The position numbers were made by a program, and so were the translations under genes. Source: an uncultured Lachnospiraceae bacterium (lineage in GTDB: Bacteria; Bacillota; Clostridia; Lachnospirales; Lachnospiraceae). Taken from it: a DNA stretch of 18,059 nucleotides. Positions 6,460-13,895 of the stretch are shown piece after piece; position 1 is the first letter of the stretch, and each line of letters begins with the position of its first letter. The stretch covers positions 1 to 18,059 of the forward strand of contig CAKRPI010000040.1 in NCBI GenBank assembly GCA_934376945.1, in the 5' to 3' direction. The notes beneath the pieces are model-generated. The model had not been told where the DNA came from. It did not search any database and saw nothing but the letters and a program-made list of their open reading frames with translations.

Positions 6460-7113
6460 TTAATTGGCCGCTTGTTCCGAAGGTATAATTACAATATTCT
6501 CACCGGAAATTCCTGTTTTTCGTTTTACGATATCTTCGATCTGGGCACGACTGGCATCATCCAGGGATGAGGCATTTATTACGACATCCGCTTTTTCGTC
6601 AGCAATACTGACAACGCAGCCTTCATATCCCTTTGCTTCCAGGAGAAGCTCTGCTGCAGCTTCTCGTTCTGCAATCTCGGCCATTTTTTCAACAGCAGAA
6701 GCTGCGCTGTTTTTCTGTTCCTGTTCAACGGAAGCACTGTTCATGACTTCAAGCAGCTCTTCACGGCTTTTGGCCCGTACCTGTTCACGGTTTAGCTTTG
6801 CAGCAGCAAGGATACTTTCACCTCCGGCCTGTGTGCTTGCAAGAACTGCCTCACCAATTTCTGCTTTTTCTTCGCCGGATGTTTTCTGGCTTCCGTCTTC
6901 ATCGAGACTGATAATATCTTCATACGTATTATCGGAGTAAGCATCAACCTGTGTGGCTTCTCCGTCCGTGAGCAGTACGGTACTGTCACCTGAGGATGCC
7001 GGTTTTGCCTGCTTTTCCAGAATCCGTCCGGAATAATTCAGATATCCGGCTGCAGCGATCATAACTGCAAGAGTGGTAACGATCACCTGATTTCTTTTTA
7101 AAATACGTTTCAC
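6460..7113 (-). CDS. spoIIIAH: Stage III sporulation protein AH
   Basis: This 217-residue mother-cell membrane protein is the partner of forespore SpoIIQ in the channel that joins the two compartments during engulfment. It has an N-terminal basic stretch and one membrane segment (about residues 9-26). A Glu/Ala-rich helical linker with coiled-coil character follows, then a C-terminal domain (about 110-215) that in the family adopts the ring-building fold of YscJ/FliF proteins. The start is GTG at 7113 with AGGAGG six bases upstream. It is the last of eight spoIIIA genes, 19 bases after spoIIIAG, and is followed by the terminator at 6339-6370. The linker is long and low in complexity, as is common for AH in Clostridia. 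Confidence 0.9.
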   Translation of the reverse strand: MKRILKRNQVIVTTLAVMIAAAGYLNYSGRILEKQAKPASSGDSTVLLTDGEATQVDAYSDNTYEDIISLDEDGSQKTSGEEKAEIGEAVLASTQAGGESILAAAKLNREQVRAKSREELLEVMNSASVEQEQKNSAASAVEKMAEIAEREAAAELLLEAKGYEGCVVSIADEKADVVINASSLDDASRAQIEDIVKRKTGISGENIVIIPSEQAAN

Positions 7114-7132
7114 GCTGTTCCTCCTTTTTTGT

Positions 7133-7690
7133 TTATTCCAGCTTCATTACTTTGATTTTATGCGCTTCCAGATCAAATAATGCCATAGCTGCTTCAGTTA
7201 TTTCGGCCTGAATCTTTCCGTTGTCGCCACCTTGAGCAAGAATCAGAACGCCACAGATTTCCGGAAGAATTTTTTCTGTTACAAACGGTATTTCATTTCC
7301 GGAAGAATCCTTTTGGTATACGGTTGTTTCTGATTTCTGTATAGTGGAACCTGTGTTATCGCTGCCCTCTCCTTTATTTTCCTCCTGCAGTGCTTCATCC
7401 TTTTCTATAAGAGCGCGTCCACCGGAATGTACGGTAAGGAGAACTTCGGTTTTTCCTGCTCCGGCAACCTGCGACAATGCCCTTTGCAACTTTTGTTCCA
7501 AATATTCCGACCAGTCTTTCGCCGGATTATCGGACGAGACATCCGGAGATGTTTCGGATGAAGACACAGCTGTCAGGGTTTCCTTTTTTGTTTCTTTTGT
7601 CGGAACTGCAATTACAAGGAGCAAGACACCAAACAGGAAAAGAATCAAGATTTGTTCTTTTTTTCCTCCGTTCCATTCCGACCATTTCAA
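7133..7690 (-). CDS. spoIIIAG: Stage III sporulation protein AG
   Basis: This 185-residue protein forms the large ring of the SpoIIIA-SpoIIQ channel in its relatives. One membrane segment (about residues 13-30) follows a short basic N-terminus. Next come a Ser/Asp/Thr-rich linker and a soluble domain from about residue 60 containing VLLTVHSGGRALIEKDEA, typical of the AG ring domain with its ring-building and beta insertions. The start is TTG at 7690, overlapping the spoIIIAF stop as TTGA; GGGAGG lies nine bases upstream, so translation is probably coupled. Its neighbours are AF (4-base overlap) and AH. Confidence 0.92.
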   Translation of the reverse strand: MKWSEWNGGKKEQILILFLFGVLLLVIAVPTKETKKETLTAVSSSETSPDVSSDNPAKDWSEYLEQKLQRALSQVAGAGKTEVLLTVHSGGRALIEKDEALQEENKGEGSDNTGSTIQKSETTVYQKDSSGNEIPFVTEKILPEICGVLILAQGGDNGKIQAEITEAAMALFDLEAHKIKVMKLE

Positions 7691-8259
7691 ATCGATGCAC
7701 CTCCCGTATCAAAAATTATAATTTTCTTTGCATCCAGTGCGTATAAGGAAAGGAATTCCCGGCGGATTGCCATGGCAGAAGAAAGGTTCGCATCAGCGTG
7801 CGTCGAACTTATGCTGTTTTGTGAAGCGGTTTCAAAGGATTCTGACTGGGAGTCTGTTTTAAACAGGCGAATTACTACTTTGACCGGTGTATATCCATCG
7901 TCCGAAAAAGTAACCTGTGCATCTGCCACTTCTCCAGTACAGAGTTCAGCAATCTGCGTCATCTGACGGCTGATTTCCCCCTGATAGGACGAAAGAATCT
8001 GAGAATTTTTCAATTCGCTGAGATTTGATATAGTGCCAGACAGATCACTGTAGTCTTCCTGCAGAAAACGAAGCTGTAAAAATCTGGTCAGTTCTTCTTT
8101 TTTTAGAATGAGATCAAGAAGCGGATCCAGTGCCACCAGGATAAATATCAACCCGGCATAAAATCGTACATATTTGACAAATTTTCCATCTGGAAGCAGA
8201 TGCAGCAGCATGGTAATTACACAAACAGAGCAAAGCAGCATTGTCATCCATTCCTTCAC
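7687..8259 (-). CDS. spoIIIAF: Stage III sporulation protein AF
   Basis: This 190-residue sporulation protein has two N-terminal membrane helices (about residues 4-23 and 31-53) and a soluble C-terminal domain of about 130 residues that is predicted in the family to be a ring-building-type domain. I place the start at GTG 8259: a GGGGGG run lies nine bases upstream and the protein then begins KEWMTMLLCS as a membrane segment. The longer frame to 8379 would read back into spoIIIAE. The gap to the spoIIIAE stop is five bases, and the 3' end overlaps spoIIIAG. Confidence 0.9.
   Translation of the reverse strand: MKEWMTMLLCSVCVITMLLHLLPDGKFVKYVRFYAGLIFILVALDPLLDLILKKEELTRFLQLRFLQEDYSDLSGTISNLSELKNSQILSSYQGEISRQMTQIAELCTGEVADAQVTFSDDGYTPVKVVIRLFKTDSQSESFETASQNSISSTHADANLSSAMAIRREFLSLYALDAKKIIIFDTGGASI
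7700..7705 (-). promoter_or_regulatory. Ribosome-binding site that fixes a TTG start for spoIIIAG
   Basis: GGGAGG on minus lies nine bases upstream of TTG at 7690, inside the last codons of spoIIIAF. The next in-frame ATG would remove the membrane anchor, so the TTG start is preferred. Confidence 0.7.
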
Positions 8260-8264
8260 TGCGC

Positions 8265-9440
8265 TTATCCCCCCTTTAAGGAAGCCAGAACCATTGCGAG
8301 CAGAATCAGAAATACAGCCATTGATCCGCAGAGAATGCGAAGCAGCAAAGAGGCTGCGCAGGAAATACTCTCCACGCATGCAAGCATTCGTTTTTCACAG
8401 ACAGGCTGAATAGCAGCACAGAGCAGACGAAAAATCAGTATACAGGACAATAGCTTCAGAAACGGTGCAAGACAAATCGCTGCAACCAGCAGCATGCCAC
8501 CGGTTCCAATTGCATTACGGATAACCACCGCGGAACCAGTCACTGTTTCTGAAGCAGCATCAAACAAATTACCGATTCCCGGAATGGATTTTACGATGTG
8601 ATGTGCGGTCGTGTTTTTTAAAGAGTCGATACCTGGTGCAATCAGGCATTGAACACTCTGTAATCCAACCGCGATTCCGATTACCGTTTTTAAAGACCAG
8701 TCTGTGATTGTTTGCAATAGCTGTGCAAACTTTGAAAAAAGATCTTGTGTGGATAGTTGATTCAGTATCAGAACTACAAGGTAAAACTGCAAAAGTGGAA
8801 GGATCAGACGTATAATCACTGTCTGTAAAAGGGTAACGGCTACGGTTGCCGCCTGATAAAAGCCGAGTGCAGATAGACTTCCGGCTGAAAATACGATTGA
8901 AGCAAGATATGCCGGAAGCAGAAGCTGCATCAGACGTGTTATACGCAAAAGCGTTTTTGCAACAAGTGTTTCCATTCCGGTAAATGATTGCAGCAGCATG
9001 GTTGACACCAGCAGATACATCATATAGAAGCTAATTTCTGCAATCTGTTTTTTTTCAAATACACGTATAAAATTAGAGCATATGGCAGAAGTCATAACGA
9101 TCAGGAGAATCTGGAGTGCCATTTGCTTCTGGCTGCGGATTTCCGTGAGAAACAGATCTGTTACGTATGTACGTATCTCTTCTGCCTTAAACGGAAAATG
9201 TCCGGTGAGCAGAGCACGGATCAGAGCGGAAAAGGACACAGAATCCGGAATGGAAGTTTCTGTCAGCAATTCCTTAATCGCATTCTGATCGGTGTTCTCA
9301 AGAAAAACATCCAGTATTTGCTCCTGTTCTGCACAGGATACTTTTTCAGTGTTTTCTTCAGCCGCTTCCGCCATAAATCCACCGGATAGTGAAAAAACAA
9401 ATATCAGGAAAAACAGTATCCGATACCACCATTTTTTCAT
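8265..9440 (-). CDS. spoIIIAE: Stage III sporulation protein AE
   Basis: This 391-residue polytopic membrane protein, the largest membrane subunit of the SpoIIIA complex, is thought to form part of the export pore in the mother-cell membrane. The N-terminus resembles a signal peptide (hydrophobic residues 7-22, then AEA). A charged region of about 70 residues follows, then seven or eight hydrophobic helices to the C-terminus, with the conserved stretch KSIPGIGNLFDAASETVTGS about two-thirds along. I chose ATG 9440, with GGGAG nine bases upstream; the ATG at 9461 lacks a site. A 70-base gap separates it from spoIIIAD, the longest gap in the operon; the spoIIIAF start is five bases after its stop. 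Confidence 0.93.
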   Translation of the reverse strand: MKKWWYRILFFLIFVFSLSGGFMAEAAEENTEKVSCAEQEQILDVFLENTDQNAIKELLTETSIPDSVSFSALIRALLTGHFPFKAEEIRTYVTDLFLTEIRSQKQMALQILLIVMTSAICSNFIRVFEKKQIAEISFYMMYLLVSTMLLQSFTGMETLVAKTLLRITRLMQLLLPAYLASIVFSAGSLSALGFYQAATVAVTLLQTVIIRLILPLLQFYLVVLILNQLSTQDLFSKFAQLLQTITDWSLKTVIGIAVGLQSVQCLIAPGIDSLKNTTAHHIVKSIPGIGNLFDAASETVTGSAVVIRNAIGTGGMLLVAAICLAPFLKLLSCILIFRLLCAAIQPVCEKRMLACVESISCAASLLLRILCGSMAVFLILLAMVLASLKGG

Positions 9441-9510
9441 GTTATCGTTCTCCCTAACCATCAGTTTGACAGTGTGTAAAATATAAACAAAGATTTACCT
9501 GGTAGATTCG

Positions 9511-9888
9511 CTAAAGCAGTCCAGAGATCGTATCAAGCAGTGCAAGGATAATCGGAGCGCTCACTGCAAGAACTGAAATCTTTCCAAACACCTCGATCTG
9601 TCCTGCAATCGCTTTATAACCGGCATCCAGACAAATACTAGAGGAAAAATCAGCAATGTAGGTGATTCCGATAATTTTTAAAAGAATGCGGAAATAGCCA
9701 TCCTGCAAGGAAGTGTATTCTCTGATACGCTGCAGTGTTTCAAACACAGAACTGAGCTTAGTCAGTGTGCAGGAGGTAATCAAAAGACAGGCCACAAAGC
9801 TGACCAGTTCGGCATAAGGAGAACGGCTGTGCTTTAAAAGCCCTGCAAGGAGCATTCCAACAAATCCCATACATGCAATTTTAATCAT
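9511..9888 (-). CDS. spoIIIAD: Stage III sporulation protein AD
   Basis: This 125-residue integral membrane protein shows three or four hydrophobic helices (about residues 3-18, 27-44, 68-90 and 100-122). It is related to SpoIIIAC, as in other spore formers, with the family-like segment GITYIADFSSSICLDAG. It is a component of the mother-cell membrane part of the SpoIIIA channel; exact activity in the family is not settled. ATG at 9888 is preceded by GAGG with seven-base spacing. It begins 13 bases after the spoIIIAC stop. Confidence 0.92.
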   Translation of the reverse strand: MIKIACMGFVGMLLAGLLKHSRSPYAELVSFVACLLITSCTLTKLSSVFETLQRIREYTSLQDGYFRILLKIIGITYIADFSSSICLDAGYKAIAGQIEVFGKISVLAVSAPIILALLDTISGLL

Positions 9889-9901
9889 AATTCATCCTCT
9901 A

Positions 9902-10096
9902 TTACAGCGCAAACAGCGTTTTTACTGTTTCAAACAGCTGGCTGATATATGGGATCAGCCAGAACAGGACAAGGATCAGTCCGGCAATTCCGGTCAGAAA
10001 TGCATGCTCTTCTCTTCCACTTTGTTTTAAGATCTGGCTCAAAACGGAAACGAGGATACCAACAGCTGCAATTTTAAAAATTAGATTTACGCTCAT
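9902..10096 (-). CDS. spoIIIAC: Stage III sporulation protein AC
   Basis: This 64-residue protein consists almost entirely of two membrane helices (about residues 4-22 and 32-52) joined by a short polar turn (KQSGREEH). Size, topology and position between AB and AD match spoIIIAC. ATG at 10096 has GGAGGGCGG directly upstream. It starts 16 bases after the spoIIIAB stop. Confidence 0.9.
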   Translation of the reverse strand: MSVNLIFKIAAVGILVSVLSQILKQSGREEHAFLTGIAGLILVLFWLIPYISQLFETVKTLFAL

Positions 10097-10112
10097 ATCC
10101 GCCCTCCGTTTT

Positions 10113-10643
10113 TCACAGAAGCAGCAGGATCAGAAACAGTCCGCCGGCAGCGGAAAGTTTGCGATACAGTCCACTTTTTTCACGCCACATCCGTTTTGCA
10201 TCACTGCTAAGTTGCTGAAGCTGCATCCGATACGTATCAAACAGGGTTTTCTGAAGAATCACATCACTGCTGCAAAGTGCATCAGAAATCTGTTCAAACA
10301 GCTGCTTTTCTTCTTCTGTAAAAAGTTCACAGGATATACAACGGTAAACGGCTTCCTTCCACAATGTTTCAAATGCACCGTTGTAGCCGGGAAGTTTTTC
10401 GGCTGTGTAATGGAAAATTTTTTCAGGACCAGCACGACAGCATCTGGCAGCCTTTTTCAGTGCCTGCGGGAGCAACTGCCGCTGCTGCAGCATTTCCTGT
10501 TCAAGACAGGTAAGAGCTGCATTCATTTCCAGAAAAAAGAGATACCTCTGTTTCAATTTCTTTTCTAATAAAACCCCAATCAGAAGACTGGAAGAAAAAA
10601 CACAGATACAACCAGACAATTTTATGAAGAATTCAGGATTCAT
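10113..10643 (-). CDS. spoIIIAB: Stage III sporulation protein AB
   Basis: This 176-residue protein has an N-terminal membrane helix (about residues 8-26), a mostly helical Gln/Glu/Leu-rich soluble domain with Cys pairs, and a hydrophobic C-terminal helix (about 165-176). In the family AB resembles GspF-type secretion platform proteins and pairs with the AA ATPase. ATG at 10643 shares one base with the spoIIIAA stop (TGATG), and GGGAGG lies seven bases upstream inside spoIIIAA, so the two genes are likely translationally coupled. Confidence 0.9.
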   Translation of the reverse strand: MNPEFFIKLSGCICVFSSSLLIGVLLEKKLKQRYLFFLEMNAALTCLEQEMLQQRQLLPQALKKAARCCRAGPEKIFHYTAEKLPGYNGAFETLWKEAVYRCISCELFTEEEKQLFEQISDALCSSDVILQKTLFDTYRMQLQQLSSDAKRMWREKSGLYRKLSAAGGLFLILLLL

Positions 10644-11608
10644 CAGCTGTCCTCCCTTATAGCTATAGTGCGGTTGAACACCGGAATTCCATCAGAATCA
10701 GACACAGAAAGAATGGTACCGACTGACGGGCGGCCATTCAAAACAATATAGCGCTGAAACAGTTTCTGTTTAAACAGCGCACATAACAATGGAGAACGAG
10801 AACTGTCTTCCAGTGAAATGCCGTGTACGGTTGCAATGAGGTGGCAGCCGCAATGAAATACAGATTCGATGGCATAGCGATCTTCTTCATTTCCAAGCTC
10901 ATCGGCAGCAATGACTTCCGGTGCCATGGCGCGCAGCAGCATCAGCATTCCTTCAGACTTTCGACAGCCATCAAGAAGATCTGTGCGGCAGCCAATTTCA
11001 TTTTGAGGAATGCCAAGGTAAGACCCTCCAATCTCTGAGCGTTCATCTACAACGCCAACGGTCATACCGCGATGAAGAGAAGTTCCATTCGAAATCTGTC
11101 GGATAAGATCTCGAAGCAGCGTAGTTTTACCACAACGGGGCGGTCCGATAAGCAGTGTGTCACAAAGATTGCCGTTTTCAAAAAGATAAGGCAGCACTTT
11201 ATCGGAACAACCCTTTTTCTCATGTGAAAATCGTATATTCAGAAAAGAAATATTCCGAATAGAATGAACTCTTCCATTTTCAAGCACTGCTTTACCTGCA
11301 ATTCCAACTCTGTGTCCGCCCGGAATTGTAAAAAATCCCTGGCGTGTTTCTTCAGCAAATGCGTATAGGGAATAACCGGACAGTGCTTCCAGAACAGCTG
11401 CCATCTGATCGGCGGTAATGCAGATCCCTTCATTGAGGTGCTCTGTAAGCCTGCCTGATCCTGTAAGTCCATACTCATGGTTGAGATAACGCAGTGCAAC
11501 AGGTTGTCCGATCCGCATGCGTATTTCTTCCAGCTTTTCCTCTTTCAAATCTGCAGTCTGAAAAAGGTGGCGAAACGCAGAGGGGAACTGTGCAAAAAAT
11601 GATGTCAT
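10643..11608 (-). CDS. spoIIIAA: Stage III sporulation protein AA, secretion-type ATPase
   Basis: This 321-residue cytoplasmic ATPase is the motor subunit of the SpoIIIA machine, related to type II/IV secretion ATPases. The Walker A motif is GPPRCGKTT (residues 155-163), followed by the conserved VVDERSEIGGSYLG block (187-199) and a Walker B-like segment ending in Asp236-Glu237. The N-terminal domain contains the family stretch EIRMRIGQP (28-36). I chose ATG 11608 because GGAGG lies nine bases upstream; the ATG at 11650 has none. It is the first gene of the operon. I could not identify a convincing SigE promoter in the 270 bases upstream. Confidence 0.93.
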   Translation of the reverse strand: MTSFFAQFPSAFRHLFQTADLKEEKLEEIRMRIGQPVALRYLNHEYGLTGSGRLTEHLNEGICITADQMAAVLEALSGYSLYAFAEETRQGFFTIPGGHRVGIAGKAVLENGRVHSIRNISFLNIRFSHEKKGCSDKVLPYLFENGNLCDTLLIGPPRCGKTTLLRDLIRQISNGTSLHRGMTVGVVDERSEIGGSYLGIPQNEIGCRTDLLDGCRKSEGMLMLLRAMAPEVIAADELGNEEDRYAIESVFHCGCHLIATVHGISLEDSSRSPLLCALFKQKLFQRYIVLNGRPSVGTILSVSDSDGIPVFNRTIAIREDS

Positions 11609-11796
11609 CAAAGAAATCCTCCTTTGAGATAAACGCTCGCGAGAATACACAGCAATTCTAAGAAGAATGGGTTAACTGACAGTGACTGGAATCATGCGTC
11701 AAGTCTCACGTGCATTTATCCTGAGTTCTGCCCAGAAGACTTTCTTCCATTTCCATGAACAATAACAATATATGGTACGGCTGCCCGGATTATGCC

Positions 11797-11825
11797 TTGC
11801 TTTTTTTTACACGGAATAATATAAT
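11797..11825 (+). promoter_or_regulatory. SigA-type promoter of the carbamate kinase-like gene
   Basis: TTGCTT (11797-11802), a 17-base spacer and a perfect TATAAT (11820-11825) predict a start near 11832, about 50 bases before the ATG. The T-run at the -35 edge is consistent with a strong vegetative promoter. Confidence 0.8.
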
Positions 11826-11881
11826 AGAACAATAAATATTTAAGAGAATGAAATTCTTACGAAAGTATGAGGTATCCTGAT

Positions 11882-12814
11882 ATGAAAAAAAGAGTTGTTG
11901 TTGCACTTGGTCATCGTGCGCTTGGTACGACACTTCCGGATCAAAAGCTGGCGGTTCATTCTTCAGCAGTGATTCTTGCAGATCTGATCGAGCAAGGTGC
12001 ACAGCTGATTATTACACACAGTAATGCACCACAGGTCGGAATGATCCATACAGCCATGAATGAATATGCAAAAGCGCATGATACATACGGCGCTCCGATG
12101 TCTGTGTGCTCGGCGATGAGCCAGGGGTATATCGGCTATGATATTCAGAATGCACTTCGCGCAGAACTTTTAAAACGCGGTATTTATAAAACGGTATCAA
12201 CCGTCCTTTCACAGGTGACAGTAGATCCGTATGATGAAACATTTTATCATCCAACCAAAGTAATCGGTCGTTATATGACATCAGAAGAAGCTGCTTTAGA
12301 GGAGAAAAAAGGAAATTATGTTACCGAAGAGCCCGAAAAAGGCTTCCGTCGTATCATCGCCTCTCCAAAGCCGCTTGATATCGTAGAAATTGATGCGATC
12401 AATGCACTCGTTTCGGCAGGTCAGATCGTGATTGCCTGTGGTGGTGGCGGAATCCCGGTACTCAAACAGGGAAGCAATTTAAAGGGTGCCAGTGCCGTCA
12501 TTGAAAAGGATCTGGTCAGCGGACTGCTTGCCGATCTGACAGATGCTGATATGCTGATGATTTTGACAAATGAGGAATTTGTTAATATCAAATACGGCAC
12601 AGACAAAGAAACACCACTTGAGCGTATTACTGCGGAGGAAGCAAGGGTTCACATCTCAAACCATGAGTTTGGGGTAACAAAGATGCTTCCGAAAATAGAA
12701 GCTTCTGTTAACTTTGTCTCCAGAAAAGAAGGACGTACGGCAGTAATTACTTCTATTGATAAAGCAGTAGATGCTTATCTGGGAAAAACCGGAACGGTGA
12801 TCTGCGATAAATAA
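11882..12814 (+). CDS. arcC: Carbamate kinase-like protein (variant active-site motifs)
   Basis: This 310-residue member of the amino-acid kinase superfamily has carbamate kinase length and overall sequence. Carbamate kinase interconverts carbamoyl phosphate plus ADP with ATP plus carbamate. Recognisable family blocks are SAMSQGYIGYD, the ACGGGGIPV loop and a C-terminal EEARVHI segment. Two canonical motifs differ: ALGGNAL appears as ALGHRAL (residues 8-14) and HGNGPQVG as HSNAPQVG (46-53). I place the start at 11882 because GAGG lies nine bases upstream; the ATG at 11867 has no site. It is a single-gene unit with its own promoter and terminator, without arcA or arcB nearby. It may work in purine, agmatine or arginine catabolism, or have shifted substrate. 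The symbol reflects family membership only. Confidence 0.82.
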   Translation: MKKRVVVALGHRALGTTLPDQKLAVHSSAVILADLIEQGAQLIITHSNAPQVGMIHTAMNEYAKAHDTYGAPMSVCSAMSQGYIGYDIQNALRAELLKRGIYKTVSTVLSQVTVDPYDETFYHPTKVIGRYMTSEEAALEEKKGNYVTEEPEKGFRRIIASPKPLDIVEIDAINALVSAGQIVIACGGGGIPVLKQGSNLKGASAVIEKDLVSGLLADLTDADMLMILTNEEFVNIKYGTDKETPLERITAEEARVHISNHEFGVTKMLPKIEASVNFVSRKEGRTAVITSIDKAVDAYLGKTGTVICDK

Positions 12815-12823
12815 AGAATTCAA

Positions 12824-12885
12824 AACGACCCGGCAGAATGAATCACTCTGATGTTCAGAAGTTTCTCTCTGCCAGGTCGTTTTTC
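12824..12885. terminator. Shared terminator between the carbamate kinase-like gene and dut
   Basis: Arms AACGACCCGGCAGA (12824-12837) and TCTGCCAGGTCGTT (12868-12881) form a long stem with one mismatch and a 30-base loop. On plus it is followed by more T; on minus by TTTTGAATTC, a weaker tail. It starts ten bases after the plus-strand stop and lies about 27 bases beyond the dut stop, so it probably serves both converging genes. Confidence 0.8.
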
Positions 12886-12911
12886 TATTTTTCGTTTTTA
12901 TTTTCGGACTT

Positions 12912-13346
12912 TTAATTCTTTCCGGTACTTCCGATTCCGCCACGATCCGGTGCTTCAAGGCGTTCACACTCTTCAAAGCACAAAGTTGGCTGATGCTCCA
13001 TGATGCGGAACTGACAGATTCGGTCATTTTTATGAATTTCAGTGTCGCGCAGTGCATAGGCCGGCATATACCACCAGTCATTCGGTCCTGCATAAGTTTC
13101 GTCCACAACACCCATATGATTGGTCTGAATAATGCCGAAATTCTTATAAGTGGAGCTGCGCGGCACAATATGCGCTTCGTAACCGGTTGGAAGCTGCATT
13201 GCTACACCAAGCGGAATCAAATGAAACTCTCCTTTTTTCAGCACAATGTCTTCTGCTGCACGCAGATCGATCCAGTCGGATTTGCCGTCAATATATTCCA
13301 GACGTTTGATTTCGTCATTTAAATATTGGATTTTTATATTTTTCAT
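12912..13346 (-). CDS. dut: dUTPase (trimeric dUTP diphosphatase), divergent
   Basis: This 144-residue dUTP diphosphatase hydrolyses dUTP to dUMP and pyrophosphate, keeping uracil out of DNA and supplying dTMP synthesis. Motifs in order are IDLRAAED (26-33, motif 1), PRSS (62-65, motif 2), GVVDETYAG with the catalytic Asp82 (79-87, motif 3), DRICQFRI (108-115, motif 4) and the C-terminal [10 protein letters not shown] (135-144, motif 5). Length is normal for the trimeric family. Motif 1 lacks the usual Gly-Tyr before DL, and motif 5 lacks the usual aromatic residue. A Trp-Trp-Tyr insert follows motif 3. AAGGA is eight bases before the ATG. It is the last gene of the pheT-dut series, 49 bases after nrdG. 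Confidence 0.88.
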   Translation of the reverse strand: MKNIKIQYLNDEIKRLEYIDGKSDWIDLRAAEDIVLKKGEFHLIPLGVAMQLPTGYEAHIVPRSSTYKNFGIIQTNHMGVVDETYAGPNDWWYMPAYALRDTEIHKNDRICQFRIMEHQPTLCFEECERLEAPDRGGIGSTGKN

Positions 13347-13395
13347 ACTCTTTTTCCTTTTTCAGGTAATTTTTACTGCTCTTATTCTGAAAGGA

Positions 13396-13887
13396 TCACG
13401 TTGTATACAATACCATGCATCCCTTTTGCAGTGACTCCTGCACATTAATTACATGTTGATTTGAACTGCCTCTCCAATGCAGTTGCGTGTCGCGAAGCTC
13501 TTTTACGTATCGGCCATCCACAAGCACATCGATGTAAGTAAGAATTTCATGATTGAAAAGCTGCTCCCATTCAAATCCGGTATAAAGCCAGATTGTTTTG
13601 GATGGAAAACGTTCCCGGATCTCTTTTGCAAGTGCAGTAATTTCTGGTTCATTGGTTTTATAAAGCGGATCACCTCCGGTAAAGGTGATTCCGGAAATAT
13701 AGGATTTTTCCAACTCTGCGAAAAGTTCCTGCTTCTCTGTTTCTGTAAAAGGCAGTCCGCCGTCAGGATCCCAGGTCAGCGGATTCTGACATTCTCTGCA
13801 GCAGTGGCTGCATCCGGCCACCCACAGAACCACACGAAGTCCGTCTCCATTTCGCATGTCATCCTTTGTGATATTATGGTATCTCAT
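13396..13887 (-). CDS. nrdG: Anaerobic ribonucleotide reductase activating enzyme
   Basis: This 163-residue radical-SAM activase installs the glycyl radical in the class III ribonucleotide reductase NrdD, allowing dNTP synthesis without oxygen. The iron-sulfur motif CX3CX2C is Cys26, Cys30 and Cys33 in GCSHCCREC; a TGGDPL motif follows near residue 70, typical of SAM binding. Length matches NrdG (about 155-170). ATG at 13887 has GAGGG five bases upstream and follows the queA stop by eight bases. No nrdD is present in the window; usually it is adjacent. The dut gene follows, which gives a small deoxynucleotide theme. Confidence 0.93.
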   Translation of the reverse strand: MRYHNITKDDMRNGDGLRVVLWVAGCSHCCRECQNPLTWDPDGGLPFTETEKQELFAELEKSYISGITFTGGDPLYKTNEPEITALAKEIRERFPSKTIWLYTGFEWEQLFNHEILTYIDVLVDGRYVKELRDTQLHWRGSSNQHVINVQESLQKGCMVLYTT

Positions 13888-13895
13888 GGCAGCCC

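Noticed and set aside
9441..9510. Internal promoter in the 70-base spoIIIAD-spoIIIAE gap
   Set aside because: AT-rich, but without a convincing -35/-10 pair.
10655..10670. TATAGCTATA palindrome near the end of spoIIIAA
   Set aside because: It is inside coding sequence and short, so chance is a sufficient explanation.
11609..11760. SigE promoter for spoIIIA
   Set aside because: Expected from B. subtilis, but no pair resembling ATATT and CATACAAT at 13-15 base spacing was found. A TTGACG on minus lacks a usable -10.
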